Shown here piece after piece: positions 1-6,930 of a DNA stretch of 13,950 bases; position 1 is the first letter of the stretch; each line of letters starts with the position of its first letter. The DNA is from Candidatus Poribacteria bacterium (GTDB taxonomy: Bacteria; Poribacteria; WGA-4E; B28-G17). Location: the NCBI GenBank assembly GCA_003645735.1, contig QNBQ01000011.1, forward strand, positions 1-13,950. Reading direction: 5' to 3'. The position numbers and the translations under genes are program-made. The notes below the pieces were generated by a model, which saw only the letters and a list, made by a program, of their open reading frames with translations, was not told where the DNA came from and did no database searches.

Positions 1-96
1 AACCGAAACGGGGAGAAGGTCTCGCCCGGCCTCTACATCGCGGTGGCCCGCGATCGAAACGGTGCGAAGTTCACCGTGAAGATCTGCGTGAGATGA
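1..96 (+). CDS. C-terminal end of a secreted protein with a FlgD-like sorting domain (5' partial)
   Basis: The first base opens an in-frame reading of 31 codons that stops at TGA 94-96. The residues N-R-N-G-E-K-V-S-P-G-L-Y-I-A-V-A-R run directly parallel to the end of the protein at 6292-6930 (R-N-E-S-G-E-R-V-S-S-G-I-Y-F-Y-E-M-A). They are the last beta strands of a FlgD-Ig-like or type IX secretion-like C-terminal sorting domain. In families with this tail the rest of the protein is normally an exported enzyme or surface protein, but nothing upstream is visible, so the main function is unknown. The gene converges on the toxin gene, whose stop is 7 bp away, and no terminator hairpin separates them. 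Confidence 0.7.
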   Translation, partial: NRNGEKVSPGLYIAVARDRNGAKFTVKICVR

Positions 97-103
97 TCTC
101 AGA

Positions 104-505
104 TCAAAGAGATCTATCCCGCTTCATCGCTTGAAGGATTTCATCAAGGATCTCCCGTAACTTCGGAGCGGGAGCGATTTCCACACCTGACGGGGTATGT
201 TTGTGTTCCCGTTTGGGAAGCGGAGGCCGATGCAAGGCGTTGTCGTATCGGAAAATCAGTCTTTTATCCGGTCCCTGGTAGTGGTAAGCGAACATCAACC
301 TTGGCTCGTCCAAGGCCAGGTTAACGAACTCACGGAAGTGAAGTTCTGAGCCGTCCCTGAATTGCACCCTTCCGCCGATGAATCCTTGAACAGATGAACG
401 TCGATCCACATGCAGTGAAAAGGATGAAACTTCACCGGCGGCGATCAGGGAGGTTATGAGGTTTTGAACTTCCTGAACGTATTCATCGAACCTTGATGGA
501 GGCAT
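104..505 (-). CDS. tumE: TumE-type toxin (DUF6516 family)
   Basis: This is the likely toxin of a two-gene toxin-antitoxin module. The protein has 133 residues from ATG 505. The frame stays open to a TTG at 520, but the ATG gives the usual family N-terminus and a normal overlap. The family signature is visible near the C-terminus: Y-D-N-A at 87-90 followed by H92, then E-H-K-H at 100-103, then a G-V-x-I-A-P segment and a C-terminal amphipathic helix (L-R-E-I-L-D-E-I). DUF6516/TumE members are small toxins encoded just downstream of their antitoxin. The start lies inside the end of the antitoxin gene (23 bp overlap) with only a weak Shine-Dalgarno (GGAA), so translation is probably coupled to the antitoxin. 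The mode of toxicity is not visible in the sequence. Confidence 0.75.
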   Translation of the reverse strand: MPPSRFDEYVQEVQNLITSLIAAGEVSSFSLHVDRRSSVQGFIGGRVQFRDGSELHFREFVNLALDEPRLMFAYHYQGPDKRLIFRYDNALHRPPLPKREHKHTPSGVEIAPAPKLREILDEILQAMKRDRSL

Positions 506-779
506 TTTCCAGTTCCGCAAGCTCGGATTTCAGACCTTCGAGCAGCTTCGCCTCCCCCGCCCATTCGACATATTCGAGATCCCCGCCTTCAAGGTCCTCA
601 GCCGTCATCTCCTTCAGGAAACGTTCCGTGCTCACGCCATACCGTCTCTCGAACTCCGCTAATCGTCTCTTCGTCCTCTCTATGCTCGCTCGGAGCTGTT
701 CCTTATAAGCTTCCAACGCTCGCTTCACAGCTTGAACCCCGTCCCGGTCGTTCAGCTCAATTATGATTTGAACTCCCAT
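483..779 (-). CDS. tumA: TumA-type antitoxin partner of TumE
   Basis: This 98-residue acidic, helical protein lies immediately upstream of the TumE-type gene and overlaps it, which is the normal antitoxin-first order. It opens with a short beta-like segment (V-Q-I-I-I-E-L), followed by a charged helical region (about 20-45) and the segment F-E-R-R-Y-G-V-S-T-E-R-F (about 43-54). A G-G-D-L-E-Y-V-E-W-A-G patch (about 65-75) and a leucine-rich C-terminal helix complete it. The arrangement of E-R-R-Y-G-x-S followed by a D-x-x-Y-x-E-W-A patch is what I associate with proteins found beside DUF6516 toxins. No classical DNA-binding HTH is evident. GAGGTGAT lies 6 nt before ATG 779. The gene is transcribed away from the glycosidase gene at 929. 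Confidence 0.65.
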   Translation of the reverse strand: MGVQIIIELNDRDGVQAVKRALEAYKEQLRASIERTKRRLAEFERRYGVSTERFLKEMTAEDLEGGDLEYVEWAGEAKLLEGLKSELAELENASIKVR

Positions 780-820
780 CCCTCCATCACCTCAAGCCGG
801 TAATTTCCCAGCACACAAGA

Positions 821-850
821 AATATACCAAGTTAGAACGCAACCAGTCAA
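821..850 (-). promoter_or_regulatory. Predicted sigma70 promoter of the toxin-antitoxin pair
   Basis: On the minus strand TTGACT (850-845) and TATATT (826-821) are separated by 18 bp. The -10 box is preceded by TGG, which fits an extended -10. The predicted transcript would have a leader of about 35 nt before ATG 779. The -35 box lies back to back with that of the plus-strand promoter, with 16 bp between the two, so the two transcription units may compete or share a regulator. Confidence 0.55.
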
Positions 851-866
851 TCAGGCGATTTCAAAC

Positions 867-896
867 TTGAGCGGCTCGTCCCGCATGGTGTATAAT
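867..896 (+). promoter_or_regulatory. Predicted sigma70 promoter of the glycoside hydrolase gene
   Basis: TTGAGC (867-872) and a perfect TATAAT (891-896) are 18 bp apart, giving a start of transcription near 903 and a leader of about 26 nt. A GGGGAGG Shine-Dalgarno (913-919) sits 9 nt before ATG 929 and supports that start codon. A small inverted repeat GAGC-G-GCTC (869-877) overlaps the -35 box and could be an operator; this last point is inference. Confidence 0.65.
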
Positions 897-928
897 GCTT
901 ATCGATCACCTAGGGGAGGTTGTGAGGG

Positions 929-3844
929 ATGTGGTTCTGGCATGAGGGGGAACATTACGTCAGGCAATCCGGATCGACCGGCTTCGATCGAAAAGCGGCC
1001 GCCTCAGGGGGTTACTGTCTGGGCGCCGGTTGGGGGTCGAAGGGGACGGATTACGTGGAGTATGAGATAGAGATCCCAACTGACACCGACGTCCACCTCC
1101 ACATAAGATACGCCAAAGGCGAGGGGGAGGGGAGGTATGACGTCCTGGTGGACGGGAAGCTCGTCGGGAGAAGCCCCACCCTGACCCTCTCCCCGACCGG
1201 CGGGTGGGGAGACAGGCCGGAGGATTGGAAGTTCGCCTCGGTTCACGTCGGCGTCCTGCGCGGCGGGAAACACGTCGTGAGGATTCAGTCGAAGCAGTCC
1301 GGGAACCGCCTGAACATCGACGGCTTCTTCGTGGCCGACCCCGATTTCGAACCTCCCGAGGATTTCGACGCCTTCCTCCCCTCGATAGAGGAGAACATCC
1401 TGGAGAGGGCCCGCGAGATGACGACCCACGTCGATCTGCTCCAGACCCCCAGGCAGCCGCGCAAACCGCCGAGGCTGGAGTTCGAGGAGATCCTCCAGCT
1501 GATCAAAAACGCCCCTCCCGAGCTGGCACACGTCTACGAGGGGACGGCGCTTAAACCTTCCCCCTACCTGCTCAAAAGCTACGACGTCGGCAAGCCCATA
1601 GATTACGCCCAGGATTTCGTCTGGCATCTGCTCAAAAAGGAGAGCGAATTCGACATCCCCAAGCTCGGAAACGTCGGCCTCATAAACCCCAACACCGACA
1701 TCGCCTACCTCATAGGGATACAGCTCCAGGGCGAGGATCTCAGGCTGTTCCACTTCAGCGACACGAGGATCCACCTCATAGACCTCTACGCCGAGGAGAT
1801 AAGGGTGGCGGAGGGGTTGACCGCGACCGTCATCTTCATCCCCTATGACGGGGCGACGCTGATGACGGCCGTGATAGTGGAGAACGAGTCGGGCGACACC
1901 AGATACCTGAACGTCTACCAGATCACCTTCAAGGAGCCGCCCGAAGACAGGCCGGTTCAGCGCTACGGGAGATCGGTCACGGTAAGCACGGGCAAGATGA
2001 GGTGGACGGGCTACAACAATAACAACGATGCGTTGGTGGCCTGTTACGACGAGTGGGTCGGCCCGAACGCCGAAAGGCCGCTTGGGAAGCTGATCGCCGT
2101 GATGACCTCCACCGAGAAGCCGTCCGGGCATCTCTTCAGGAACGAGCTGACCGGCGCCCCCATAGCGAGGATGCACCCGATCAGATACGAGGCGCTCAAA
2201 TACAGGGTGACGATAAGATCCGGCGAGAAGAAGCTGCTGCTCTTCTCGTTGGCGCTGTGCAGGTATTCGAACTACCCGCTGCCGGAGATACGGGGCGTCC
2301 AGCATTACCCGCAGATGAGCGACGAGGAGGCGCTGATCAAGGCGTTGAGGCAGGCGTGGGAGCCGTTCGAATCGGACTGGCAGGGGCAGGTCAAAAGGAG
2401 CATCGAGAGATACAGGAGCTTCCCGAAGGTCGTCCTGCCCGCTGAGGGATGGGATTCGAGCTTCTACGCCTGCCTGGAGCTCCCCAGGGCCGAGACCTAC
2501 AGCCCATACCTGAACATGCCCGTCCCCTTCTACAACTTCTGCCGCGCACACGCCCAGCAGCCATACGGCTGGTGGACATACGGCGAGCACGCGCACGAGA
2601 GCCTCTCGATCTTCACGACCGTCCTGACCGATCCGAAGCTCGCCCAGGATCACATCAAGGGGCACATCATCAGGCAGACCGAGGACGGGATGTATCCCTA
2701 CGGGGTCAACCAGCTGGGGGTGAGGGAGAGGCCGGCGGACGAATCGACCTGCCCGCTGATCGTCTGGGAGGCGTGGAACGCCTATCTATGGTCGGGCGAC
2801 GCCGAGTTCCTCAGGGAGGCTTATGAGAGCGGCAAGAGGAACCACAGGTGGTGGATGGAGAACCGGGACAGAACGGGCAAGGGGCTGAACCACTGGAGGG
2901 ATTACCACGAGACGGTCAGGGACGACCCGGATCTGCCGACCTGGACGGCCACGGGCGGGGCGATGAACCAAGAGGCGCTGGATCTGAACTGTTACCTGCT
3001 CGTTCAGGAGAGGACGCTTGCCGAGATGGCGAAGGAGCTGGGGCTTGAGGACGAGGCGAAGGAGTTCGAGGAAATGGCCGGGAGAAGGGCGTCGCTGATG
3101 AACGAGCTGATGTGGCACGAGGAGGACGGCTGCTATTACGGCAGGGATCTGAAAACCGGCAGATGGGTCAGGGTCAGGGACATCTCCACCTTCCTGCCGC
3201 TCTGGGCCGGTCTGGCCACCCCCGAGCGGGCCGAGTCGATAATCCGTTACTTGGACGATCCGAACGAGTTCAAGACGGCCTTCCCCGTCCCGACGCTCTC
3301 CGTCAGCGACCCGACCTTCGGCCCCGACAAGCACTGGCACGGCGGCAACTGGGTCGAGATGACCTGGCTGGTCATCCAGGGGCTTAGAAGGTATGGCCAC
3401 TACTCCAAAGCCGCCGAGCTGGCCTACATCAACGCGAAGATGGTCTTCGACGTCCTCCAGAAGACCGGCCACTTCAGGGAGTATTACAACTCGGTCACGG
3501 GCGAGCCGGCGTCCGGATCGCTTTACGACTACATCTGGAGCTGCCTGCCCGCGGCCTTCATCGTGAACGTCTTCTTCGGCGTGGAGCCCAGGAGGGAGGG
3601 GCTTGAGATCAGGCCCGCCCTGCCGGAGGGGTGGGAGAGGATATCGATCGAGAACCTCATCGTCAGAGGCAAGAGGATCTCGCTGACCGTTGAGAGGAGC
3701 GATCGGGTCAGGATAACGAGGGTCACCCTGAACGGCCAGGGAGTGAGGCAGGTCGGCAACCGCGGGGCGTTCATCCCATGGGACAGGCTGAGGGATGAGA
3801 ACCGGATCGAGATCGTCCAGCCGGTGAGGATAAAATCGGGTTGA
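929..3844 (+). CDS. Six-hairpin glycoside hydrolase (GH63/MGH1-like) with N-terminal carbohydrate-binding-like domain
   Basis: This 971-residue protein probably hydrolyses an oligosaccharide or glycoside; the substrate cannot be read from the sequence. Residues 1-137 form a jelly-roll-like module resembling CBM6/CBM35, ending in L-N-I-D-G-F-F-V. Residues 140-440 appear to be a linker and beta-sandwich. Residues about 470-870 look like an (alpha/alpha)6 barrel. It contains G-W-W-T-Y-G-E-H-A-H-E (537-547), R-D-Y-H-E-T-V-R-D-D (647-656), D-L-N-C-Y-L (675-680), H-W-H-G-G-N-W-V-E-M-T-W-L (792-804, in place of the usual Y-W-R-G-P motif) and E-Y-Y-N-S-V-T-G-E (841-849). By position, D655/D656 and E841 are the candidate catalytic acid and base. 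The C-terminal part (870-971) is a small beta domain. No signal peptide is present, and the strong Shine-Dalgarno and promoter make a missed upstream start unlikely, so a cytoplasmic enzyme is predicted. The exact GH family is uncertain. Confidence 0.75.
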   Translation: MWFWHEGEHYVRQSGSTGFDRKAAASGGYCLGAGWGSKGTDYVEYEIEIPTDTDVHLHIRYAKGEGEGRYDVLVDGKLVGRSPTLTLSPTGGWGDRPEDWKFASVHVGVLRGGKHVVRIQSKQSGNRLNIDGFFVADPDFEPPEDFDAFLPSIEENILERAREMTTHVDLLQTPRQPRKPPRLEFEEILQLIKNAPPELAHVYEGTALKPSPYLLKSYDVGKPIDYAQDFVWHLLKKESEFDIPKLGNVGLINPNTDIAYLIGIQLQGEDLRLFHFSDTRIHLIDLYAEEIRVAEGLTATVIFIPYDGATLMTAVIVENESGDTRYLNVYQITFKEPPEDRPVQRYGRSVTVSTGKMRWTGYNNNNDALVACYDEWVGPNAERPLGKLIAVMTSTEKPSGHLFRNELTGAPIARMHPIRYEALKYRVTIRSGEKKLLLFSLALCRYSNYPLPEIRGVQHYPQMSDEEALIKALRQAWEPFESDWQGQVKRSIERYRSFPKVVLPAEGWDSSFYACLELPRAETYSPYLNMPVPFYNFCRAHAQQPYGWWTYGEHAHESLSIFTTVLTDPKLAQDHIKGHIIRQTEDGMYPYGVNQLGVRERPADESTCPLIVWEAWNAYLWSGDAEFLREAYESGKRNHRWWMENRDRTGKGLNHWRDYHETVRDDPDLPTWTATGGAMNQEALDLNCYLLVQERTLAEMAKELGLEDEAKEFEEMAGRRASLMNELMWHEEDGCYYGRDLKTGRWVRVRDISTFLPLWAGLATPERAESIIRYLDDPNEFKTAFPVPTLSVSDPTFGPDKHWHGGNWVEMTWLVIQGLRRYGHYSKAAELAYINAKMVFDVLQKTGHFREYYNSVTGEPASGSLYDYIWSCLPAAFIVNVFFGVEPRREGLEIRPALPEGWERISIENLIVRGKRISLTVERSDRVRITRVTLNGQGVRQVGNRGAFIPWDRLRDENRIEIVQPVRIKSG

Positions 3845-3854
3845 AACGGCCCCG

Positions 3855-3913
3855 CTACTTCCCGGTCAGCTCCTTCAGCCGCTCCCGGGCTGCCGAGCGA
3901 ATCGGCTCCTCCC
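3855..3913 (-). other. Possible displaced C-terminal tail of the TPR gene (frameshift)
   Basis: Just past the TPR gene's stop (TAG 3914-3916), another minus-strand frame reads on as G-E-E-P-I-R-S-A-A-R-E-R-L-K-E-L-T-G-K and ends at a stop at 3855-3857. That is a plausible charged helical end for a TPR protein. Adding a single base next to the G-T-A-T-A-G at the stop would join the two frames. The extended gene would end 10 bp from the convergent glycosidase stop, matching the tight packing elsewhere in the window. It could equally be chance in GC-rich DNA, where such open shadow frames are common. Confidence 0.4.
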
Positions 3914-4699
3914 CTATACCTCGGCCGGGCGTATGAACGGGATCGGATCGCCCCCGTCTTCCGCGGCCAGCTTCTTGAGCCGATCGATCAGGTCGTTTAT
4001 CCGGCATATCCCGCCGTAAATTGTGACCAGCCGGTCGATGAAGGCCGGCTTGCGATCCGGCTCGGCGAACAGGAAGCATTTCCAATACTGTTCGGCCGCC
4101 TGAAGCGGTTTTCCCGCCATCGAGTAAGCTTGGCCCAGCTCATCTCTTATCTCGACCGAATCGGGGCGGAGCTCAGCGGCTTTTTCGAGGTATTTAATCG
4201 CGTCCTCGATCTCCCACCAATCGAGGGCCAACGAGGCGCGGGTCAGATAGCCCTCCGGGCTTTGAGGGGAGGCTTTCATCGCCTTCTCGGCGGCCTCCGC
4301 CGCCTTCCCCTCCTCGCCGATCCGAGCGTATATCCGGGCTATCCGTCCGTAATACAGCGCGGCGTTTTGGGGATCGATCTCCGCGAGCTTCCAATAGACC
4401 TCGATCGCGCGTTTGTAAAGCTCGCCGCTCCGGTAGGCGTCCGCGAGCTCCAAGAGCAGCTCGGGATCGCCCGGCGCAAGTTCCGACGCCCTCTCCAGCT
4501 TATCGATCCGCTCCGTCAGATTTCCCAGAAGCCCGTATATGAGAGCCTGCTCCTTCAAGCTCCGAAGGGTTTCAGGCCGGCCCTCAAGCTCGGCGACCCT
4601 CTCCTCCAGCGGGGCTTTCAAGACATCTTTATCGCCCTTTGAAACGGGGGCGGAGAGGTGGCCGAAGATAAGGCAGATGATCAGGATCGCGTGTGTCAT
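3914..4699 (-). CDS. TPR-repeat protein, probably exported
   Basis: The protein has 261 residues from an ATG with a GGGAGG Shine-Dalgarno. The N-terminus (M-T-H followed by A-I-L-I-I-C-L-I-F-G-H-L-S-A) is a short hydrophobic segment that may be a signal peptide. It lacks a lipobox, because the residue before Cys9 is Ile. From about residue 44 to 213 there are roughly five 34-residue tetratricopeptide repeats with the usual spacing of small and aromatic residues (A-D-A-Y, A-R-I-Y, A-L-A, G-Q-A-Y). A non-repeat end with I-N-D-L-I-D-R-L-K-K-L follows. TPR domains scaffold protein-protein contacts; no enzyme motif is present and the partner is unknown. It is divergent from the sigma54 regulator at 4922 and may share its control region. 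The C-terminus may be cut short by a frameshift (see 3855-3913). Confidence 0.75.
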   Translation of the reverse strand: MTHAILIICLIFGHLSAPVSKGDKDVLKAPLEERVAELEGRPETLRSLKEQALIYGLLGNLTERIDKLERASELAPGDPELLLELADAYRSGELYKRAIEVYWKLAEIDPQNAALYYGRIARIYARIGEEGKAAEAAEKAMKASPQSPEGYLTRASLALDWWEIEDAIKYLEKAAELRPDSVEIRDELGQAYSMAGKPLQAAEQYWKCFLFAEPDRKPAFIDRLVTIYGGICRINDLIDRLKKLAAEDGGDPIPFIRPAEV

Positions 4700-4706
4700 C
4701 CTCGTC

Positions 4707-4736
4707 CCTCCCGGGAGGATCTGCCCCCTGCGGGGG
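4707..4736 (-). promoter_or_regulatory. Two GC-rich hairpins in the leader of the TPR gene, one covering its Shine-Dalgarno
   Basis: A perfect 12-bp palindrome CCTCCCGGGAGG (4707-4718) contains the Shine-Dalgarno GGGAGG, so pairing between or within transcripts would hide it. Just upstream in the same leader is a second hairpin with stem CCCCC/GGGGG (4724-4728 and 4732-4736) and a 3-nt loop. The palindrome has no loop, so an intramolecular stem would be shorter than 6 bp. A role in translation control is inference. Confidence 0.35.
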
Positions 4737-4765
4737 AGCTTAGCATCGTTTCATATCTGTGTCAA
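4737..4765 (-). promoter_or_regulatory. Predicted promoter of the TPR gene
   Basis: On the minus strand a perfect TTGACA (4765-4760) is followed after 17 bp by TAAGCT (4742-4737), which matches three of six -10 positions. The strong -35 and weak -10 suggest a regulated or modest promoter. It is divergent from the promoter at 4791-4819, with 25 bp between the two TTGACA boxes. Confidence 0.4.
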
Positions 4766-4790
4766 TTCCCTTCGAACCGAGCTCTCCCGG

Positions 4791-4819
4791 TTGACAAAAG
4801 CTTTACGATCGTATATCAT
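4791..4819 (+). promoter_or_regulatory. Predicted sigma70 promoter of the response-regulator operon
   Basis: A perfect TTGACA (4791-4796) and TATCAT (4814-4819, five of six matches) are exactly 17 bp apart. Transcription would start near 4826, leaving a leader of about 95 nt before ATG 4922. The regulator itself is sigma54-dependent in action, but its own promoter is of the sigma70 type. No -24/-12 element (GG..GC spacing) was seen upstream. Confidence 0.65.
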
Positions 4820-4857
4820 GTTAACCGCTGGTGAAGGGCGCCGCGGAAATGAAACAG

Positions 4858-4914
4858 TCCCCCCTGGGTCCGTGTCCTTCCGCTCCCGGCAGATCGAAGA
4901 AGCTTTGGGGGGAG
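4858..4914 (+). promoter_or_regulatory. Leader with possible Shine-Dalgarno-sequestering stem
   Basis: The leader segment TCCCCCC (4858-4864) is the exact complement of GGGGGGA (4907-4913). That segment is most of the Shine-Dalgarno GGGGGGAG placed 7 nt before ATG 4922. The pairing would close a loop of 42 nt and hide the ribosome-binding site. No known riboswitch class was recognised in the rest of the leader. A seven-base match between C-rich and G-rich tracts can arise by chance, so this is a candidate only. Confidence 0.35.
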
Positions 4915-4921
4915 TGATATC

Positions 4922-6295
4922 ATGAGCAAACCGCTTGTCCTCGTCGTGGACGACGAGGAGGGGATAAGGCTTCAGATGAAGTGGGCGTTGGCGGGGGAGT
5001 TCGACGTCGCGCTCGCCTCGAACGAGGCGGAGGCGATGGAGATCCTCAAAAGCTCCAAGCCGAACGCTGTCCTGCTCGATATAGCCCTGTCCCCCTCCGA
5101 TGAGAAGGGAGGGCTGAGGCTCCTGGAGGAGATGTTGAAGGTCGATCCCACCATCAAAGTGATCATGATCACCGGCCACGACACCAAGGAGAACGCGCTG
5201 GAGGCGATAAGCAGAGGGGCGCACGATTTCCTCTCCAAACCTATAGATCTGGACGAGCTGAAGGTGGTGTTGAGGCGGGCGGTTTACATCCAACAGCTCG
5301 AGAGGGAGAACATCGAGCTGAGGCGGGCCGTCTCGGAGGAGGTCGGCATCATAGCCAGCTGCCCGAAGATGATGGAGGTCATGGAGCTTGTCAGGAAGGT
5401 GGCCCCGGCGGATGTGCCCGTGCTCATAACGGGGGAAAGCGGCACCGGAAAGGAGCTTATAGCCAGGGAGATACACAGGCTGAGCAAGAGGGCCAAGGGG
5501 GAGTTCGTGGCCATAAACTGCGGGGCCATCCCGAGGGAGCTCTTGGAAAGCGAGCTTTTCGGGCATGAGAAGGGCGCCTTCACGGGGGCCGTGGCCCTCA
5601 AGAAGGGGAAGTTCGAGCTTGCCGACGGCGGAACCCTTTTCTTAGATGAGGTAACCGAGCTGACCCCCGACCTCCAGGTGAAGCTCCTGAGATTTCTGCA
5701 GGAGTATACGATCGAGAGGGTCGGAGGGCTTAAGCCGATAAAGCTCGACGTCAGGGTCATAGCGGCGACCAACAGGGACATCCACGAGGAGGTCAAGAGC
5801 GGCAGGTTCAGGGAGGACCTCTACTACAGGCTCAACGTCATCTCCATCCACCTGCCCCCACTGAGGGAGAGGGGCGAGGACATACTGCTCATCGCCAACG
5901 CCTACCTCAACAGATACGCCAGGGAGTTCGGCAGGGATATAAGGGGGTTCACGAGCGAGGCGATCGATCGGATGATGAGCTACAGCTGGCCGGGGAACAT
6001 CAGGGAGCTGCAGAACAAGATAAGGAGGGCGGTTCTGATCGCCTCGGGCAAGATGATCACGCCCGAGGATCTCGATCTGACGGATGTGGAGGTCGAAAAG
6101 GGGTTTGAGCTGAGGAAACGTGTGACGCTGCAGGAGGCCAGGGACGAGCTGGAGATCAGGATGGTGAGGGAGGCGCTGGCCAGGAGCAAGGGGAACGTCT
6201 CAAAAGCGGCCAAAGAGCTGGGGGTGAGCAGGGCGACCCTCTACGATCTGCTCAAGAAACACAGGATCGACCCAAAGGAGTTCAAATCGACATGA
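4922..6295 (+). CDS. PrsR-like sigma54-dependent response regulator (NtrC family)
   Basis: This 457-residue transcription activator has three domains. The receiver (1-120) has the acidic pair D10/D11, phospho-acceptor D53, T84 and K106. The AAA+ sigma54-interaction domain (about 142-370) has Walker A G-E-S-G-T-G-K-E (171-178), the GAFTGA loop that contacts sigma54 (218-223), Walker B G-T-L-F-L-D-E (237-243) and W-P-G-N-I-R-E-L (356-363). The Fis-type HTH (about 413-448) contains G-N-V-S-K-A-A-K-E-L-G-V-S-R-A-T-L. The long loop after D53 (S-P-S-D-E-K-G-G-L-R-L-L-E-E) and the S-K-P-I-D segment resemble PrsR, the regulator linked to PEP-CTERM/exosortase systems. No histidine kinase is in the window. 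Start ATG 4922 has a strong Shine-Dalgarno. It overlaps the next gene by 4 bp (ATGA), so both are probably translated together. Confidence 0.9.
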   Translation: MSKPLVLVVDDEEGIRLQMKWALAGEFDVALASNEAEAMEILKSSKPNAVLLDIALSPSDEKGGLRLLEEMLKVDPTIKVIMITGHDTKENALEAISRGAHDFLSKPIDLDELKVVLRRAVYIQQLERENIELRRAVSEEVGIIASCPKMMEVMELVRKVAPADVPVLITGESGTGKELIAREIHRLSKRAKGEFVAINCGAIPRELLESELFGHEKGAFTGAVALKKGKFELADGGTLFLDEVTELTPDLQVKLLRFLQEYTIERVGGLKPIKLDVRVIAATNRDIHEEVKSGRFREDLYYRLNVISIHLPPLRERGEDILLIANAYLNRYAREFGRDIRGFTSEAIDRMMSYSWPGNIRELQNKIRRAVLIASGKMITPEDLDLTDVEVEKGFELRKRVTLQEARDELEIRMVREALARSKGNVSKAAKELGVSRATLYDLLKKHRIDPKEFKST

Positions 6296-6930
6296 TCCTT
6301 CTGCTGGCCGTCATCATAGCCTCGCTTCAGATGGACATCGACGACGATACCTCGCTCGACTTCATCTGGGAGCCGGCCTCCGGCGACCCGGACTTCTACA
6401 AGATCTACGTCTCGGTCGACTGGGGAGAATACGTGTTTTTCGGGACGACCCCCACGAACTCATGCACCATCCCGGGAGAGGACGGTCGCATCTACCGGAT
6501 CAAAGTTCAGGCGGCGGCCGAGGACGGGAGGGTGGGACCGATGTCCGAGGAATCCGACCCCGTCCTGGTGGCGCTCAACCCGATAGGGGTCGAGCTGGAC
6601 TGGCTTGAGAAGGGCGACCCGGTCTGGGCCATCCCTCCCAGGACGAAGCTCCTCCGCAACTACCCGAACCCCGCCAACCCCGAGACCTGGATCCCCTTCC
6701 AGCTCTCGAAGCCGGCGCAGGTCGTCATAACCATATACGATCTGCTGGGGAGGGTCGTGAGGAGGATCGACCTGGGATACCGCCTCCCCGGTTACTACCT
6801 CTCACCGAACAGGGCGGCCAGGTGGGACGGGAGGAACGAGAGCGGAGAACGCGTATCAAGCGGCATCTACTTCTACGAGATGGCCGCCGGGAGGTTCAGG
6901 AAGATGCGCAGAATGACGGTCGTCAAATGA
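6292..6930 (+). CDS. Small secreted protein: FN3-like domain plus FlgD/type IX-like C-terminal sorting domain
   Basis: The protein has 212 residues. The hydrophobic start (I-L-L-L-A-V-I-I-A) looks like a very short signal peptide without the usual positive residues before it. Residues about 18-95 resemble a fibronectin type III fold (F-x-W-E-P-A near the start and Y-R-I-K-V-Q-A in the middle). Residues about 117-212 are the sorting-type domain: L-R-N-Y-P-N-P-A-N-P-E-T-W-I-P, V-V-I-T-I-Y-D-L-L-G-R-V-V, W-D-G-R-N-E-S-G and G-I-Y-F-Y-E. Such domains guide export or surface attachment in type IX-like systems; no catalytic domain is present. The ATG lies inside the regulator's stop (ATGA) with AAAGGAG 11 nt upstream, so it is translationally coupled. 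Its job may be as an extracellular adaptor or a sensor-side partner, which is inference. Confidence 0.75.
   Translation: MILLLAVIIASLQMDIDDDTSLDFIWEPASGDPDFYKIYVSVDWGEYVFFGTTPTNSCTIPGEDGRIYRIKVQAAAEDGRVGPMSEESDPVLVALNPIGVELDWLEKGDPVWAIPPRTKLLRNYPNPANPETWIPFQLSKPAQVVITIYDLLGRVVRRIDLGYRLPGYYLSPNRAARWDGRNESGERVSSGIYFYEMAAGRFRKMRRMTVVK

Noticed and set aside
1004..2665. 553-codon open frame on the minus strand opposite the glycosidase gene
   Set aside because: It is a shadow frame caused by high GC at third codon positions. The protein reads as low-complexity Arg/Leu/Pro/Val sequence with no recognisable domain, and the plus-strand gene has clear motifs, a promoter and a Shine-Dalgarno.
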